Below are positions 53,108-61,132 of a stretch of DNA of 64,000 nt, in pieces. Below the pieces are notes generated by a model. It was not told where the DNA came from, ran no database searches, and saw nothing but the letters and a program-made list of their open reading frames with translations. Position numbers and translations under genes: made by a program. Source of the DNA: Salipaludibacillus neizhouensis. GTDB taxonomy: Bacteria; Bacillota; Bacilli; Bacillales; Salisediminibacteriaceae. Location of the stretch: NCBI RefSeq assembly GCF_002886185.1, contig NZ_KZ614146.1:3011924-3075923 (forward strand). The letters are read 5' to 3'. Positions within the stretch are counted from its first letter, which is position 1; each line of letters begins with the position of its first letter.

Positions 53108-54706
53108 TTAAGATGTGCTGGAATCTCGTCTTTTTTTCCTGAATGCGCTTGGTTTACAGCCGACAAACTTCTCAAATAATCGGCTGAAATACGTAGTATC
53201 TATATATCCAACCGCCTCGCAAATTTCATATATTTTCATATCCGTTTGATCCAGAAGCTCTTTTGCGTGATTGACGCGAATACGCATCAAGTAATTCAAA
53301 TACGTTTGCCCGGTTTTTTCATGGAACAATTGACTCAAATAATGTGGATTCAAATAAAAACGGGCTGATAAATCAGCAAGACTAATATTTTGATGATAGT
53401 TGTCCGCCACATACTTTTTAATCTCGAAAATGACATCCCGTTCTTGTGAGACCATGCTGGCTGAATGGAGATCATTCACCTTATGCAAAGAAGTTTTGAC
53501 CCATGTTTTCAGCTCCTCCATCGTGTGAAAACTTGAGACCCCTTCCAAAGGTACGATCTCCGCGCGTATCCATTCGGAATGTTGAAAACGATTGTATGAT
53601 ACACTGCGAATGCCGAGTAATACCAGATTGAAACACTGGAGCTGAATCTTGGACCTACTTACACGACAGCGATAAATTTTCTCGAAAATATGATTAATCA
53701 AATGGTTACACGCTTCACGTTCTGCATTTTGTATATACTCCTCCAGATTTTTCATATCCTGCTCGTCAATCACGGTATCGTCGACAGGTTGACTTTCAAT
53801 ATCACTGAAATCTATAAGTCTGCCCGTCCCTTTAATCCATTTATAGTTCAATGATTGGTTTGCCGATTGAAAAGATTCACTTATTTCTTCCCAACATTGG
53901 AAAGTACGTCCGACGCCTATGGTCAATATTCGTTTCAATTGATTTGCCGCTTTATTTCTCGCACTTGTGATCAATTCATTAAAAGAGGAAGAAACCACGT
54001 TATTTCCCCTCGCTGCTGCAAGCATCCCGACATGAGCCGTTGTATACCTGAATGTATAGATATCTCCGTATTTGGAAAATGTATCTTGCAACGTCCCCTG
54101 CAATATTTCATATTCTTCTTTATCAAGCGCCTCTCCTTCCGCTTCCAGTAATACGCAAGTATAATGATCGGCATGGAAGGGAAAATCAATGCTTTCCAAC
54201 AGACCCTTGAATTCACGGGTGTTTTCGTTACCTGTATCCAAAATATCTCTGATTATAAATTCCTTCAAATTTTTTATATTATTTTTGATACGGATTTTGT
54301 ATCCATCCATTTCAAGTTGTCTTGTTCTTTCCGACTCAATTTCTTCAATAACACTACTGATGCAATGGTGAAGTTCTTCTTCCTCTACGGGTTTGTTGAT
54401 ATAAAACTTGACTCCAAGCTGTATTCCTTTTTTCGCATACTCAAATTCCGAATAACCGCTCAAGATAATGAATTTGGATGTACACCCCTCCGCAAGCAGC
54501 CGATCAATCATTTCCAATCCGTCACATTGAAGCATCCGAATGTCAGTAATGACAATATCCGGAATGATTTCCATGCAGGTTTCATATCCCTCCGTGCCGT
54601 CAAAGGCACAACCGACTACACTACAAAAAGGAAACTCTCGTTTGAACAAAGCCTTTAAACCTTCCACAATTCCTTTTACATCATCCACAATCACAACTGA
54701 ATACAT
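53108..54706 (-). CDS. Response regulator with AraC-type DNA-binding domain (YesN type)
   Basis: The 532-residue protein has an N-terminal receiver ('VVIVDDVKGIVEGLKALF', phospho-acceptor Asp55 in 'IVITDIRML', Lys in 'KFYINKP'). A roughly 280-residue middle region follows, and a C-terminal AraC double helix-turn-helix ('ISLADLSARFYLNPHYLSQLF', 'IYEICEAVGYIDTTYFSRLF', closing 'GCKPSAFRKKRR'). This is the YesN layout. It lies 7 bases after the YesM-like kinase and directly upstream of the importer it probably activates. Full length suggests an intact regulator. Confidence 0.94.
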   Translation of the reverse strand: MYSVVIVDDVKGIVEGLKALFKREFPFCSVVGCAFDGTEGYETCMEIIPDIVITDIRMLQCDGLEMIDRLLAEGCTSKFIILSGYSEFEYAKKGIQLGVKFYINKPVEEEELHHCISSVIEEIESERTRQLEMDGYKIRIKNNIKNLKEFIIRDILDTGNENTREFKGLLESIDFPFHADHYTCVLLEAEGEALDKEEYEILQGTLQDTFSKYGDIYTFRYTTAHVGMLAAARGNNVVSSSFNELITSARNKAANQLKRILTIGVGRTFQCWEEISESFQSANQSLNYKWIKGTGRLIDFSDIESQPVDDTVIDEQDMKNLEEYIQNAEREACNHLINHIFEKIYRCRVSRSKIQLQCFNLVLLGIRSVSYNRFQHSEWIRAEIVPLEGVSSFHTMEELKTWVKTSLHKVNDLHSASMVSQERDVIFEIKKYVADNYHQNISLADLSARFYLNPHYLSQLFHEKTGQTYLNYLMRIRVNHAKELLDQTDMKIYEICEAVGYIDTTYFSRLFEKFVGCKPSAFRKKRRDSSTS

Positions 54707-54713
54707 AATATAA

Positions 54714-56555
54714 TCATTCCTCCAGTTTGTTTTTAGAATATTTAGGGATTAATATTTCTACTGTCACGCCGTTTTCCGTTTGTGGGATCAATTTCATTCC
54801 GTACCTCTCTCCATAATGCAATTTGATTCTTTGCGCTATATTTACCAATCCAATGCTCTTGTCTGAATCCCTGTTTTCTTCCTCTTGTTCCTGCATTCCC
54901 CTTAATCCAGTTTTTTCATTTTTTGTGAATTGGAGCTTTTTATTCAGTTCTTCAACCTGTTTTAAAGGCATGGAAACTCCGTTATCAGCTATTCGAATCA
55001 GTACATCGTTTTGTTCGACAATTTTTCCTTCAATACGAATAGTCAAAATGGTATTATGATATCTAAAACCGTGTGTAATGCTGTTTTCCACAATCGGTTG
55101 AAGAACGATTGGAAAGACAGGAGTGTTCATAATTTCCTCATTCAACTGCAATTTCAGTAAAAACCGGTCTTCATATCGCATATTTTGCAGTTTAATATAA
55201 TTCGATACATAATCAATCTCATTTCTTATCGTATAGTTCCCGGTTTCTTTACCCAACGAAAGTTTGAACAATCGGGCCAGAATTTTAATCATATCGGCAA
55301 TTTCATCTTGATTTTCCACAAATGCTTTCATACGAATTTGTTCCAGCGTATTATAAAGCATGTGGGGATTGATTTGTGTCTGCAGTGCCAAAAATTTGGC
55401 TTGCTTCTGTTTGATTTCCGCAATAAAAACGTCTTCAATTAGTTCTTTGATCCTCAGAATCATCTGGTTATAACTCTCGACCAGCTCTCCAATTTCATCC
55501 TTTCTTAGAGAAGAATCTGTAAGTGGGACATATTGTCCGATCTCCGCCAGTTTCATGCTTCTGCGCAAATACAATATCGGTTTTGTGATGCGGTGGCTGA
55601 AAATCACGGAAACGATTACGACAAACAGTACACACCCCATTGTCGCGAACAACGTCACATATCGGATCCTGTTGATGTTCGCTAACAACTTGTCCTTGGG
55701 AATTTCTGTACTTAACGATATCTCCCCTATATTCGATGAATCGGACAGAACAATCAGGTCATCCTTGGCCTCTTGGTTTTCTTCAACCACATACTCCTCC
55801 CCGATAATTTCACTCCAATCACGACGGTCTGTCGTTACATCTGAATGATAGATTATTTCTCCATTATCATTGGACATCACCAGTCGAATATCATACTGAT
55901 TGCGAGCCATAAGAAAATCTTCATTCAATTTGATCAATTTCTGCGGTTCCAATTCCATTAAAATCATGCCGACATAAGAACCGCTGTAATTCGATAATTT
56001 ACGACCGACCGTAACCACGGCTCCTTTGTTTCCGTTGTTATAATAAGACCCTTCATGTGCAGGCGTGATAAACAAGTTTTTTTTCGAATTCTTCAGTTCT
56101 TTCAACCATGGTTGCGACAGCAATATTTTCTCATCTATGGATACGCTTGTCCTAGTATACCGATAAACATCTTGATTGGATCCGATTAGCATCACTGTGT
56201 CAATTTCCGGTTTCAAATTCACCATTCTGATGAGAAAATTTTGGATAAGTTCTTTATCCTGAATTCTTTGCTCCATCGTTACGAGGGTTTTACCTTCAAG
56301 AATTTGTAAAATATGCGATTCTGCCAGGACGGACTTAGTCATTTGATCATATTCCATTATGAATTCATCCATGGTTGTTCTTGCCTGTGAAGTATACATC
56401 GAAGCAAACAGTCTAGCCGAATCCTCTAAGCTCTTGGCCGTCAGATTGTAAATGGTCAGAGTTATGATCATAATCGGGACAATCAAGGCGATCAGGTAAC
56501 TGGAGATCAGTTTATGTTTTAATCGCATTTCCCGTATCCTCTTCAACGGAATCAC
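54714..56555 (-). CDS. Sensor histidine kinase (YesM type)
   Basis: The 613-residue kinase has a first membrane segment near residues 17-38, a large extracellular dCache-type domain and a second segment near 295-317. A HAMP follows ('RITKPILYLRRSMKLAEIGQ'), then the YesM His box 'ALQTQINPHMLYNTLEQIRM' and an ATPase domain ('QPIVENSITHG', 'IRIADNGVSM'). It senses an external sugar and phosphorylates the YesN-like partner. The annotated start is a GTG; a TTG three codons on (56546) sits behind the strong AAGGTGAT and may be the real start. Confidence 0.93.
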   Translation of the reverse strand: MIPLKRIREMRLKHKLISSYLIALIVPIMIITLTIYNLTAKSLEDSARLFASMYTSQARTTMDEFIMEYDQMTKSVLAESHILQILEGKTLVTMEQRIQDKELIQNFLIRMVNLKPEIDTVMLIGSNQDVYRYTRTSVSIDEKILLSQPWLKELKNSKKNLFITPAHEGSYYNNGNKGAVVTVGRKLSNYSGSYVGMILMELEPQKLIKLNEDFLMARNQYDIRLVMSNDNGEIIYHSDVTTDRRDWSEIIGEEYVVEENQEAKDDLIVLSDSSNIGEISLSTEIPKDKLLANINRIRYVTLFATMGCVLFVVIVSVIFSHRITKPILYLRRSMKLAEIGQYVPLTDSSLRKDEIGELVESYNQMILRIKELIEDVFIAEIKQKQAKFLALQTQINPHMLYNTLEQIRMKAFVENQDEIADMIKILARLFKLSLGKETGNYTIRNEIDYVSNYIKLQNMRYEDRFLLKLQLNEEIMNTPVFPIVLQPIVENSITHGFRYHNTILTIRIEGKIVEQNDVLIRIADNGVSMPLKQVEELNKKLQFTKNEKTGLRGMQEQEEENRDSDKSIGLVNIAQRIKLHYGERYGMKLIPQTENGVTVEILIPKYSKNKLEE

Positions 56556-56674
56556 CTTCTTTCATCAAGATAATATAACCATTTTGATTAAGTCCGTATA
56601 ATTGTGTAAAAAGAAAGGGCCACTATCAGAACCTGTGTTACAATGTTTTCGACCAAAAAACAGACACGGAGGTA

Positions 56675-56985
56675 ATGAGAGTAACCCAAGTCAATTTTAC
56701 TTTTAATTTAGAAGATCTTAAAGAAAAAATCCAGGAAAGTACATTGGAAGCTACTGTTAAAGCTTCAACTACAATGGCGTAATGAACTTATAAAGAAAGA
56801 ACAGGAAGAACATTTACAGGTTGATGCTTATGAACGTTCTTCGAAACGTAAAAGTTATCGAAATGGCTCATACGAACGTTCGCTCATAACGTCTGCTGGA
56901 ACCCTTCTACTCAATGTTCCAAGAACAGAAATATGAGCGCATTGACCAGACTTTTACGCTTTCAATGATTGAGATGGTTAGGGCA
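56675..56985 (+). pseudogene. IS256-family transposase N-terminal remnant
   Basis: The plus strand starts behind GGAGGT with 'MRVTQVNFTFNLEDLKEKIQ'. After a frameshift it continues 'QEEHLQVDAYERSSKRKSYR' and 'SAGTLLLNVPRTE', then a short later piece 'ERIDQTFTLSMIEMV'. This is the N-terminus of an IS256-type mutator transposase with frameshifts and a deletion; the DDE core is gone. From 57000 to 57466 I see nothing further. Confidence 0.75.
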
Positions 56986-57466
56986 ACCCCCTATAAGTTC
57001 AAATTCTTAAAAGATCAATTTTACACTCGGTAGAATTTAATATATATTTATTAGTTGAAACATTGTATTTTACTTTTACACATAAATATGGACTTGACTA
57101 CCATTTTCATCATTGTAATAGTGGAATCTACTAATTCAAGTCTACTGTACTATTTGGTTAATTGCTATTGGGGTTTTAGGATTATAAAAGCTAATCAATA
57201 ACAAGGAAGATTACTTCTAATCTACTAAACCATCTAATTGCCTAGGTCTCGTGTCTAAATAATTCCTAGCATTTTCTTCTAGCCCACTAAACTAAAGCCA
57301 GCTACTCCTACCTCCATACGTATTTTCCTTTTAACATTCTTCTTCACTCGACCAAAATAAAGCGGTTTCATAAGTTCAAATTAAAATAAAATTACATCAC
57401 TTTTGTTGCATCGATTTATTTTCTCTATAAGAAGCACTCAATATATTCAATAATACCGTATCGAAT

Positions 57467-57739
57467 TTAGAGTTTCAGCAACTGGAACTTGTAAAATATC
57501 TCTTTATAATCCTTTGGATTAAATGCAATTTCTTGTTGAGCACCTTTAACATGTATTTGTAGCATATCAGGCATTAATTCTGGCATTGAATGATAATACT
57601 TTGAAAATGGTGTATTACGAATAATTGATGAAAAAGATGAAGAAGTACTAATTAAATAAATTTGAACTCGATTCTTTATTAACTTCCGATATTCATATAT
57701 TTTTTCAGGATAGGCTTCTGACAACAGAAGAAAAAGCAA
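57467..57739 (-). CDS. Unrecognised small protein or C-terminal fragment
   Basis: This 90-codon frame encodes a hydrophobic start (MLFLLLSEAYPEKIYEYRK), then 'NRVQIYLISTSSSFSSIIRN' and a coherent, basic C-terminal region ('HVKGAQQEIAFNPKDYKEIF'). The composition looks like real protein, but I cannot name a family. No convincing ribosome site precedes the ATG, and the frame could be the tail of a longer, truncated gene. It lies between transposase and integrase remnants. Confidence 0.35.
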   Translation of the reverse strand: MLFLLLSEAYPEKIYEYRKLIKNRVQIYLISTSSSFSSIIRNTPFSKYYHSMPELMPDMLQIHVKGAQQEIAFNPKDYKEIFYKFQLLKL

Positions 57740-57797
57740 AAATAAAAAATCCTTATCGAGATCGTTTTGAAGGATTGAAAGGGGGAAAAGAAAAAAT

Positions 57798-58230
57798 GCA
57801 AACTTCAGAAAGTTAGGCAGTGGAAAATGGTAGGCCCGTGCTCACAAGGATGGAAAATTAGTAAGCCTTGGCACATTCAAAACAAAAAAGGAAGCAGAAG
57901 TTGAAGCAAGAAAATATTATGGACAAATAATAAATGATCCAAATATGCTTTTTGATGAAGTTTTGAATGATTGGCTTGAACATAAAAAAGCTAATGTAAG
58001 GAATCAACATACATACAAATTGAAGTAGTTATAAGGAATCACATTTTGCCCCACTTTTGGACATAAAAAGATCAAGTCGATTCATAGACCTGAAATAAGA
58101 AGATGGATCGCTGCATTTGGTGAACTTGATGACAAAAGAAAAATATTCATTTGGTTCCAGGTTAAAAAATCTTTCTCATATGAACAGCATCCTACATTAT
58201 GCTGTTCATGAACTTGTAGTACTGGAAAAT
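57798..58230 (+). pseudogene. Phage-type integrase N-terminal remnant
   Basis: The plus strand encodes 'NFRKLGSGKW', an in-frame TAG where a Tyr is expected, then 'ARAHKDGKLVSLGTFKTKKE' and 'DEVLNDWLEHKKANVRNQHT', an arm-type DNA-binding plus SAM-like domain of tyrosine recombinases. After a second stop and frameshift it continues 'NHILPHFGHKKIKSIHRPEI' and 'NSILHYAVHELVVLEN'. The catalytic domain is missing. Confidence 0.7.
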
Positions 58231-58336
58231 TTAAAAAATAAAACTTTATTTTCTATATTTATTCTAGAAATGTCGTTAGATACAGTACATTCTTTCTCAA
58301 AGTTTATCTAAAATAGAATCTAACTGAGGGAGTATA

Positions 58337-58400
58337 GGTCAAATACGAAAAGACGATCACTTTAGAATGCAATCGTCTCTTAAAAGGATATTATTTGACC
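58337..58400. repeat. Nested inverted repeats
   Basis: An outer pair GGTCAAAT/ATTTGACC (58337-58344, 58393-58400) encloses an inner pair AGACGAT/ATCGTCT (58351-58357, 58372-58378). This could form a two-tier hairpin. It lies between integrase and CBO0543-like remnants, so it may be a leftover of a mobile element. Confidence 0.4.
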
Positions 58401-58609
58401 AGTATTCTTGTACTGTGCACCAAATTACTTTGTGTTGTTAGTTGTTCTTCTTAAACACAAGGCACCCTTTAGTTTAAATTATTTGTCTGAAGAAGGGTTC
58501 TCAAGTTTTAAAAAACCATCGATAAAATAATCTTGATGAATAATAAGATATACCTATAGTAAGGAAACTCCAAGACCATTTCTTTTTTATATTAAATAAG
58601 GTTAGTGAA

Positions 58610-58927
58610 TCATTCCATCATCACTTCAAAATCTGTAATAATTCCAGAATGCATAATATAATAGAGGAGCTTGAAAAACTTATTTTCACTCTTTGGATAA
58701 AAGATATTAAAAATGGAACACAGAGCGGGAAAAATAAAGTACTCAAATGAGAAATTAGATTTGTTCGATTTTTTGAGAAATCTAACTGGATATTTTATCA
58801 GCCCTTTTTCTGCTACAATCAAACCCCAAAACCAAGTAAGAGTTTGCATATAGAAAAACGCCAAAATACCGTGTCTAGTTTTATTCTGTGGGATACATTT
58901 AAAAAGAACACCAGCCGTGATTGACAA
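58610..58927 (-). pseudogene. CBO0543-family membrane protein, truncated
   Basis: The 105-codon frame encodes 'FFYMQTLTWFWGLIVAEKGL', 'KYPVRFLKKSNKSNFSFEYF' and 'FPALCSIFNIFYP', which resembles CBO0543-family membrane proteins of spore-forming Firmicutes (about 160 residues). Both ends are short: the N-terminal part lies in another frame upstream, and the C-terminus stops early after 'DFEVMME'. Function of the family is unknown. The region up to 59174 contains nothing else I can identify. Confidence 0.5.
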
Positions 58928-59174
58928 TAGCCTGTAGAGTAAAAAAGCCGGGGCAATAAATCTCCCCTGGCTTTCCGCTTAAATAATGCTTTCATTCTTT
59001 TCCACAAGTATTGTTTCGATTACAACCTTATGATATTGATTTGTCAGCAGCACCAACTACCACTATTACGACATTTTGAATGACGCTTTACGACTAAGTG
59101 AATAGGCTTATCGTCCACACCTTGTGTCAAACAGCAGAATTGCAGGCGTTGGTCTTCAACTCCCCTGGATGAAT

Positions 59175-60467
59175 TCACTTTTTAATTTTTGATAGTTCTT
59201 TATTTAATACAAATACCAGCTTTTCAGGCATAGATTGAGGGGCCATATCCACCAAATTATCGATCGTAAATCCTTGGATCAAGCTATACGAAGAACTATC
59301 TCTAAAACTTTCCCCTAAATATTTATTAAGCACTGCTTCCGCTTCTTTATTGTCATAAAGCTCTTTAAACGTACAGTGGATGGAATAAACATCATCTATA
59401 ATCTGTAATTCCTCTATCTCTACTCCATCCAAATCAGGAATTTGGAACCCTTTACTTGTTTCTCCGCCTTTGTCCTCTTCCTGATCCGGCGTATATATAT
59501 CACTTTCCCGCAGTTGATTAAGAAGCGGCTCGCCAGCACGATAACGCCTGATATTCTCCCTGATAATGTCAATAGTGCGGCCGGTGCGGTCGGGTACCTG
59601 CGGCGTCGTATGCGGTGTAATCAAGGTATTAGGCGCATCCCATAACGGACTATCCACAGGCAGAGGTTCCTTTGTGAACGTGTCGAGACCAGCGCCGCCG
59701 ATTAGCCCTTCATACAGCGCTTCCGTCAATGCTTCTTCATCAATGACAGCTCCGCGGGCCATATTGATAATGTAGGCAGAGCTTTTCATAAGCGACAGTT
59801 CCCGCCGGCCGATCAAGTGGTGCGTCGCATTGTTCAGCGGCACAGCCAACACGACGAAATCACTCTCGGTGAGCAGTCCATCCAGCGTGTCGCCATTCTC
59901 CGCACAGTAGAGCCGATCAACTCCCAGCGGCGGGGATCCTGCACTACGACGGTAGCCGAGCACGTTCATGCCCATCGCTTTCAGCCGTACAGCCATCTCG
60001 CTGCCGGTATGTCCGAGACCAACGACGCCTACCGTGCGTCCGTACAATCCGCGAAGCTCGTCCGAGCCCGGCACTCCAAATTGGTGAGCCCGCTGAGCAT
60101 CAAGGAACCGCGGGTATTCATACGCCAAGTTCAACATGAAAAATATCGCATGCTCCGCAAGCACCGGTGCCGAACGTCCCGCAGAGCTCGTTACAAGCAG
60201 CTCCCTTTCAAATATCTTCGGCCCGGCGAATTTGTTTAATCCGGCGTGATCGCAGTGGACCCAGCGGAGCAACGGTGCCTGTAGAAACCGTTCATCGAGA
60301 TCTCCTCCGATCACAGCGACATCGGCGGTTTTTAGCGCTTTCTGTATCCCTTCGTTATTGTTTGCTCGTAAACGAATGACTTTTGCCGGTGCGAAGGCCT
60401 CGACCAATTTCTCAAAATGTTCATCGCTGTAGTTTACGGTGGTAAGTACTTCGTTAATTTCCCTCAT
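59175..60467 (-). CDS. D-isomer 2-hydroxyacid dehydrogenase with an unusual C-terminal extension
   Basis: This 430-residue protein has an NAD-binding core with 'VGVVGLGHTGSEMAVRLKAMG', catalytic Arg in 'NMARGAVIDEEAL', Glu in 'GLDTFTKEPLP' and His in 'LITPHTTPQVPDRTG'. It would reduce or oxidise a 2-hydroxy/2-keto acid. The ATG at 60467 has GGGAGGATAT ahead. The usual enzyme ends near residue 330; about 95 further residues follow, ending 'KLVFVLNKELSKIKK'. That tail is AT-rich, unlike the GC-rich core, and resembles the C-terminal segment of some GH3 beta-glucosidases. A fusion by deletion is likely. Whether the enzyme still folds is not known. Confidence 0.8.
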   Translation of the reverse strand: MREINEVLTTVNYSDEHFEKLVEAFAPAKVIRLRANNNEGIQKALKTADVAVIGGDLDERFLQAPLLRWVHCDHAGLNKFAGPKIFERELLVTSSAGRSAPVLAEHAIFFMLNLAYEYPRFLDAQRAHQFGVPGSDELRGLYGRTVGVVGLGHTGSEMAVRLKAMGMNVLGYRRSAGSPPLGVDRLYCAENGDTLDGLLTESDFVVLAVPLNNATHHLIGRRELSLMKSSAYIINMARGAVIDEEALTEALYEGLIGGAGLDTFTKEPLPVDSPLWDAPNTLITPHTTPQVPDRTGRTIDIIRENIRRYRAGEPLLNQLRESDIYTPDQEEDKGGETSKGFQIPDLDGVEIEELQIIDDVYSIHCTFKELYDNKEAEAVLNKYLGESFRDSSSYSLIQGFTIDNLVDMAPQSMPEKLVFVLNKELSKIKK

Positions 60468-60489
60468 TTTATATCCTCCCCAATTTTTG

Positions 60490-60660
60490 TGCAGAACTTC
60501 GACGATCGGCATCAAAATTATATTATCCACCAGCACAATCGTCTCAAATAATTCGAGTTTTTCCAGTCTGAACGATACTTGTCCGTCGTTGTATACAGAT
60601 GGAGGTCCCCGGAACGCCGCAGAGCATGGACGCGAGACGGTTTGTTCGCATCCGGCCTGC
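60490..60660 (-). pseudogene. Tail fragment duplicating the end of GHL6 paralog B
   Basis: The minus strand encodes 'SVYNDGQVSFRLEKLELFET' and 'IVLVD', closely matching the end of the 61133-63160 protein ('FVYNDGQVSFSLGELDLFET', 'IVLED'). The DNA of 60537-60650 and 61138-61250 is also clearly alike. The tail has lost its stop codon and runs in frame into the dehydrogenase. Confidence 0.75.
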
Positions 60661-60671
60661 GTATGGATACC

Positions 60672-61085
60672 GACCATGAGCTGATTTCAACAGCTTGACA
60701 ACCGTTCCGCTGCCGGTTTCACCTACATAATAAATATTTTGGCCAAGCTTCTCGAACGTTCCGCAGCTAATTTGATTTTCAAGTTCAGGTCCTCCGTTGA
60801 TATAGTGCTGAAATCGATCAAGGTCAATCCGCTCCGCCCTTGGTTGACAATGCCTTCCGTACCGAGATAAATCTCTTCCATGTCCGAAGGCATCGGCAGA
60901 CAGGTCATCACGATATCCGCTTCACCTACGAGTACCTTTAGCGTAAACCCGATCTTGCCACAAGCAGCCGCGAAGCTTTGTTCCTTGCCTTTACTTCGAT
61001 TCAACATACACCTTGAACCCATCATTTACCAGATTCGTGGCCATTGACAATCCCATATTCAAAGTGCGATAAATGCAATTTTCAT
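60672..61085 (-). pseudogene. GarR/HIBADH-like reductase, frameshifted and internally deleted
   Basis: From an ATG at 61085 the minus strand reads 'MKIAFIAL', shifts to 'NMGLSMATNLVNDGFKVYVE', shifts again to 'GEADIVMTCLPMPSDMEEIY' and 'GRSGLTLIDFSTIST', and then jumps to 'YYVGETGSGTVVKLLKSA'. These are ordered parts of a beta-hydroxyacid dehydrogenase: NAD site, substrate loop and catalytic Lys region. About 40 residues between the last two are missing, and the C-terminal domain is replaced by the GHL6-like tail. Confidence 0.78.
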
Positions 61086-61132
61086 GATTATTTCCACTTT
61101 TTAATAATCTTTGTTTAAGGAATACAAGTGTT

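Noticed and set aside
54164-54658. 164-codon plus-strand frame opposite the YesN-like regulator
   Set aside because: It is antisense to the receiver domain of an intact gene and shows no family motif or start signal.
58117-58311. 64-codon plus-strand frame considered as a small gene
   Set aside because: Part of it ('NSILHYAVHELVVLEN') continues the integrase remnant, so it belongs to that pseudogene.
59817-60239. 140-codon plus-strand frame opposite the hydroxyacid dehydrogenase
   Set aside because: Long antisense frames are expected in GC-rich coding DNA; the minus-strand frame has all catalytic motifs.
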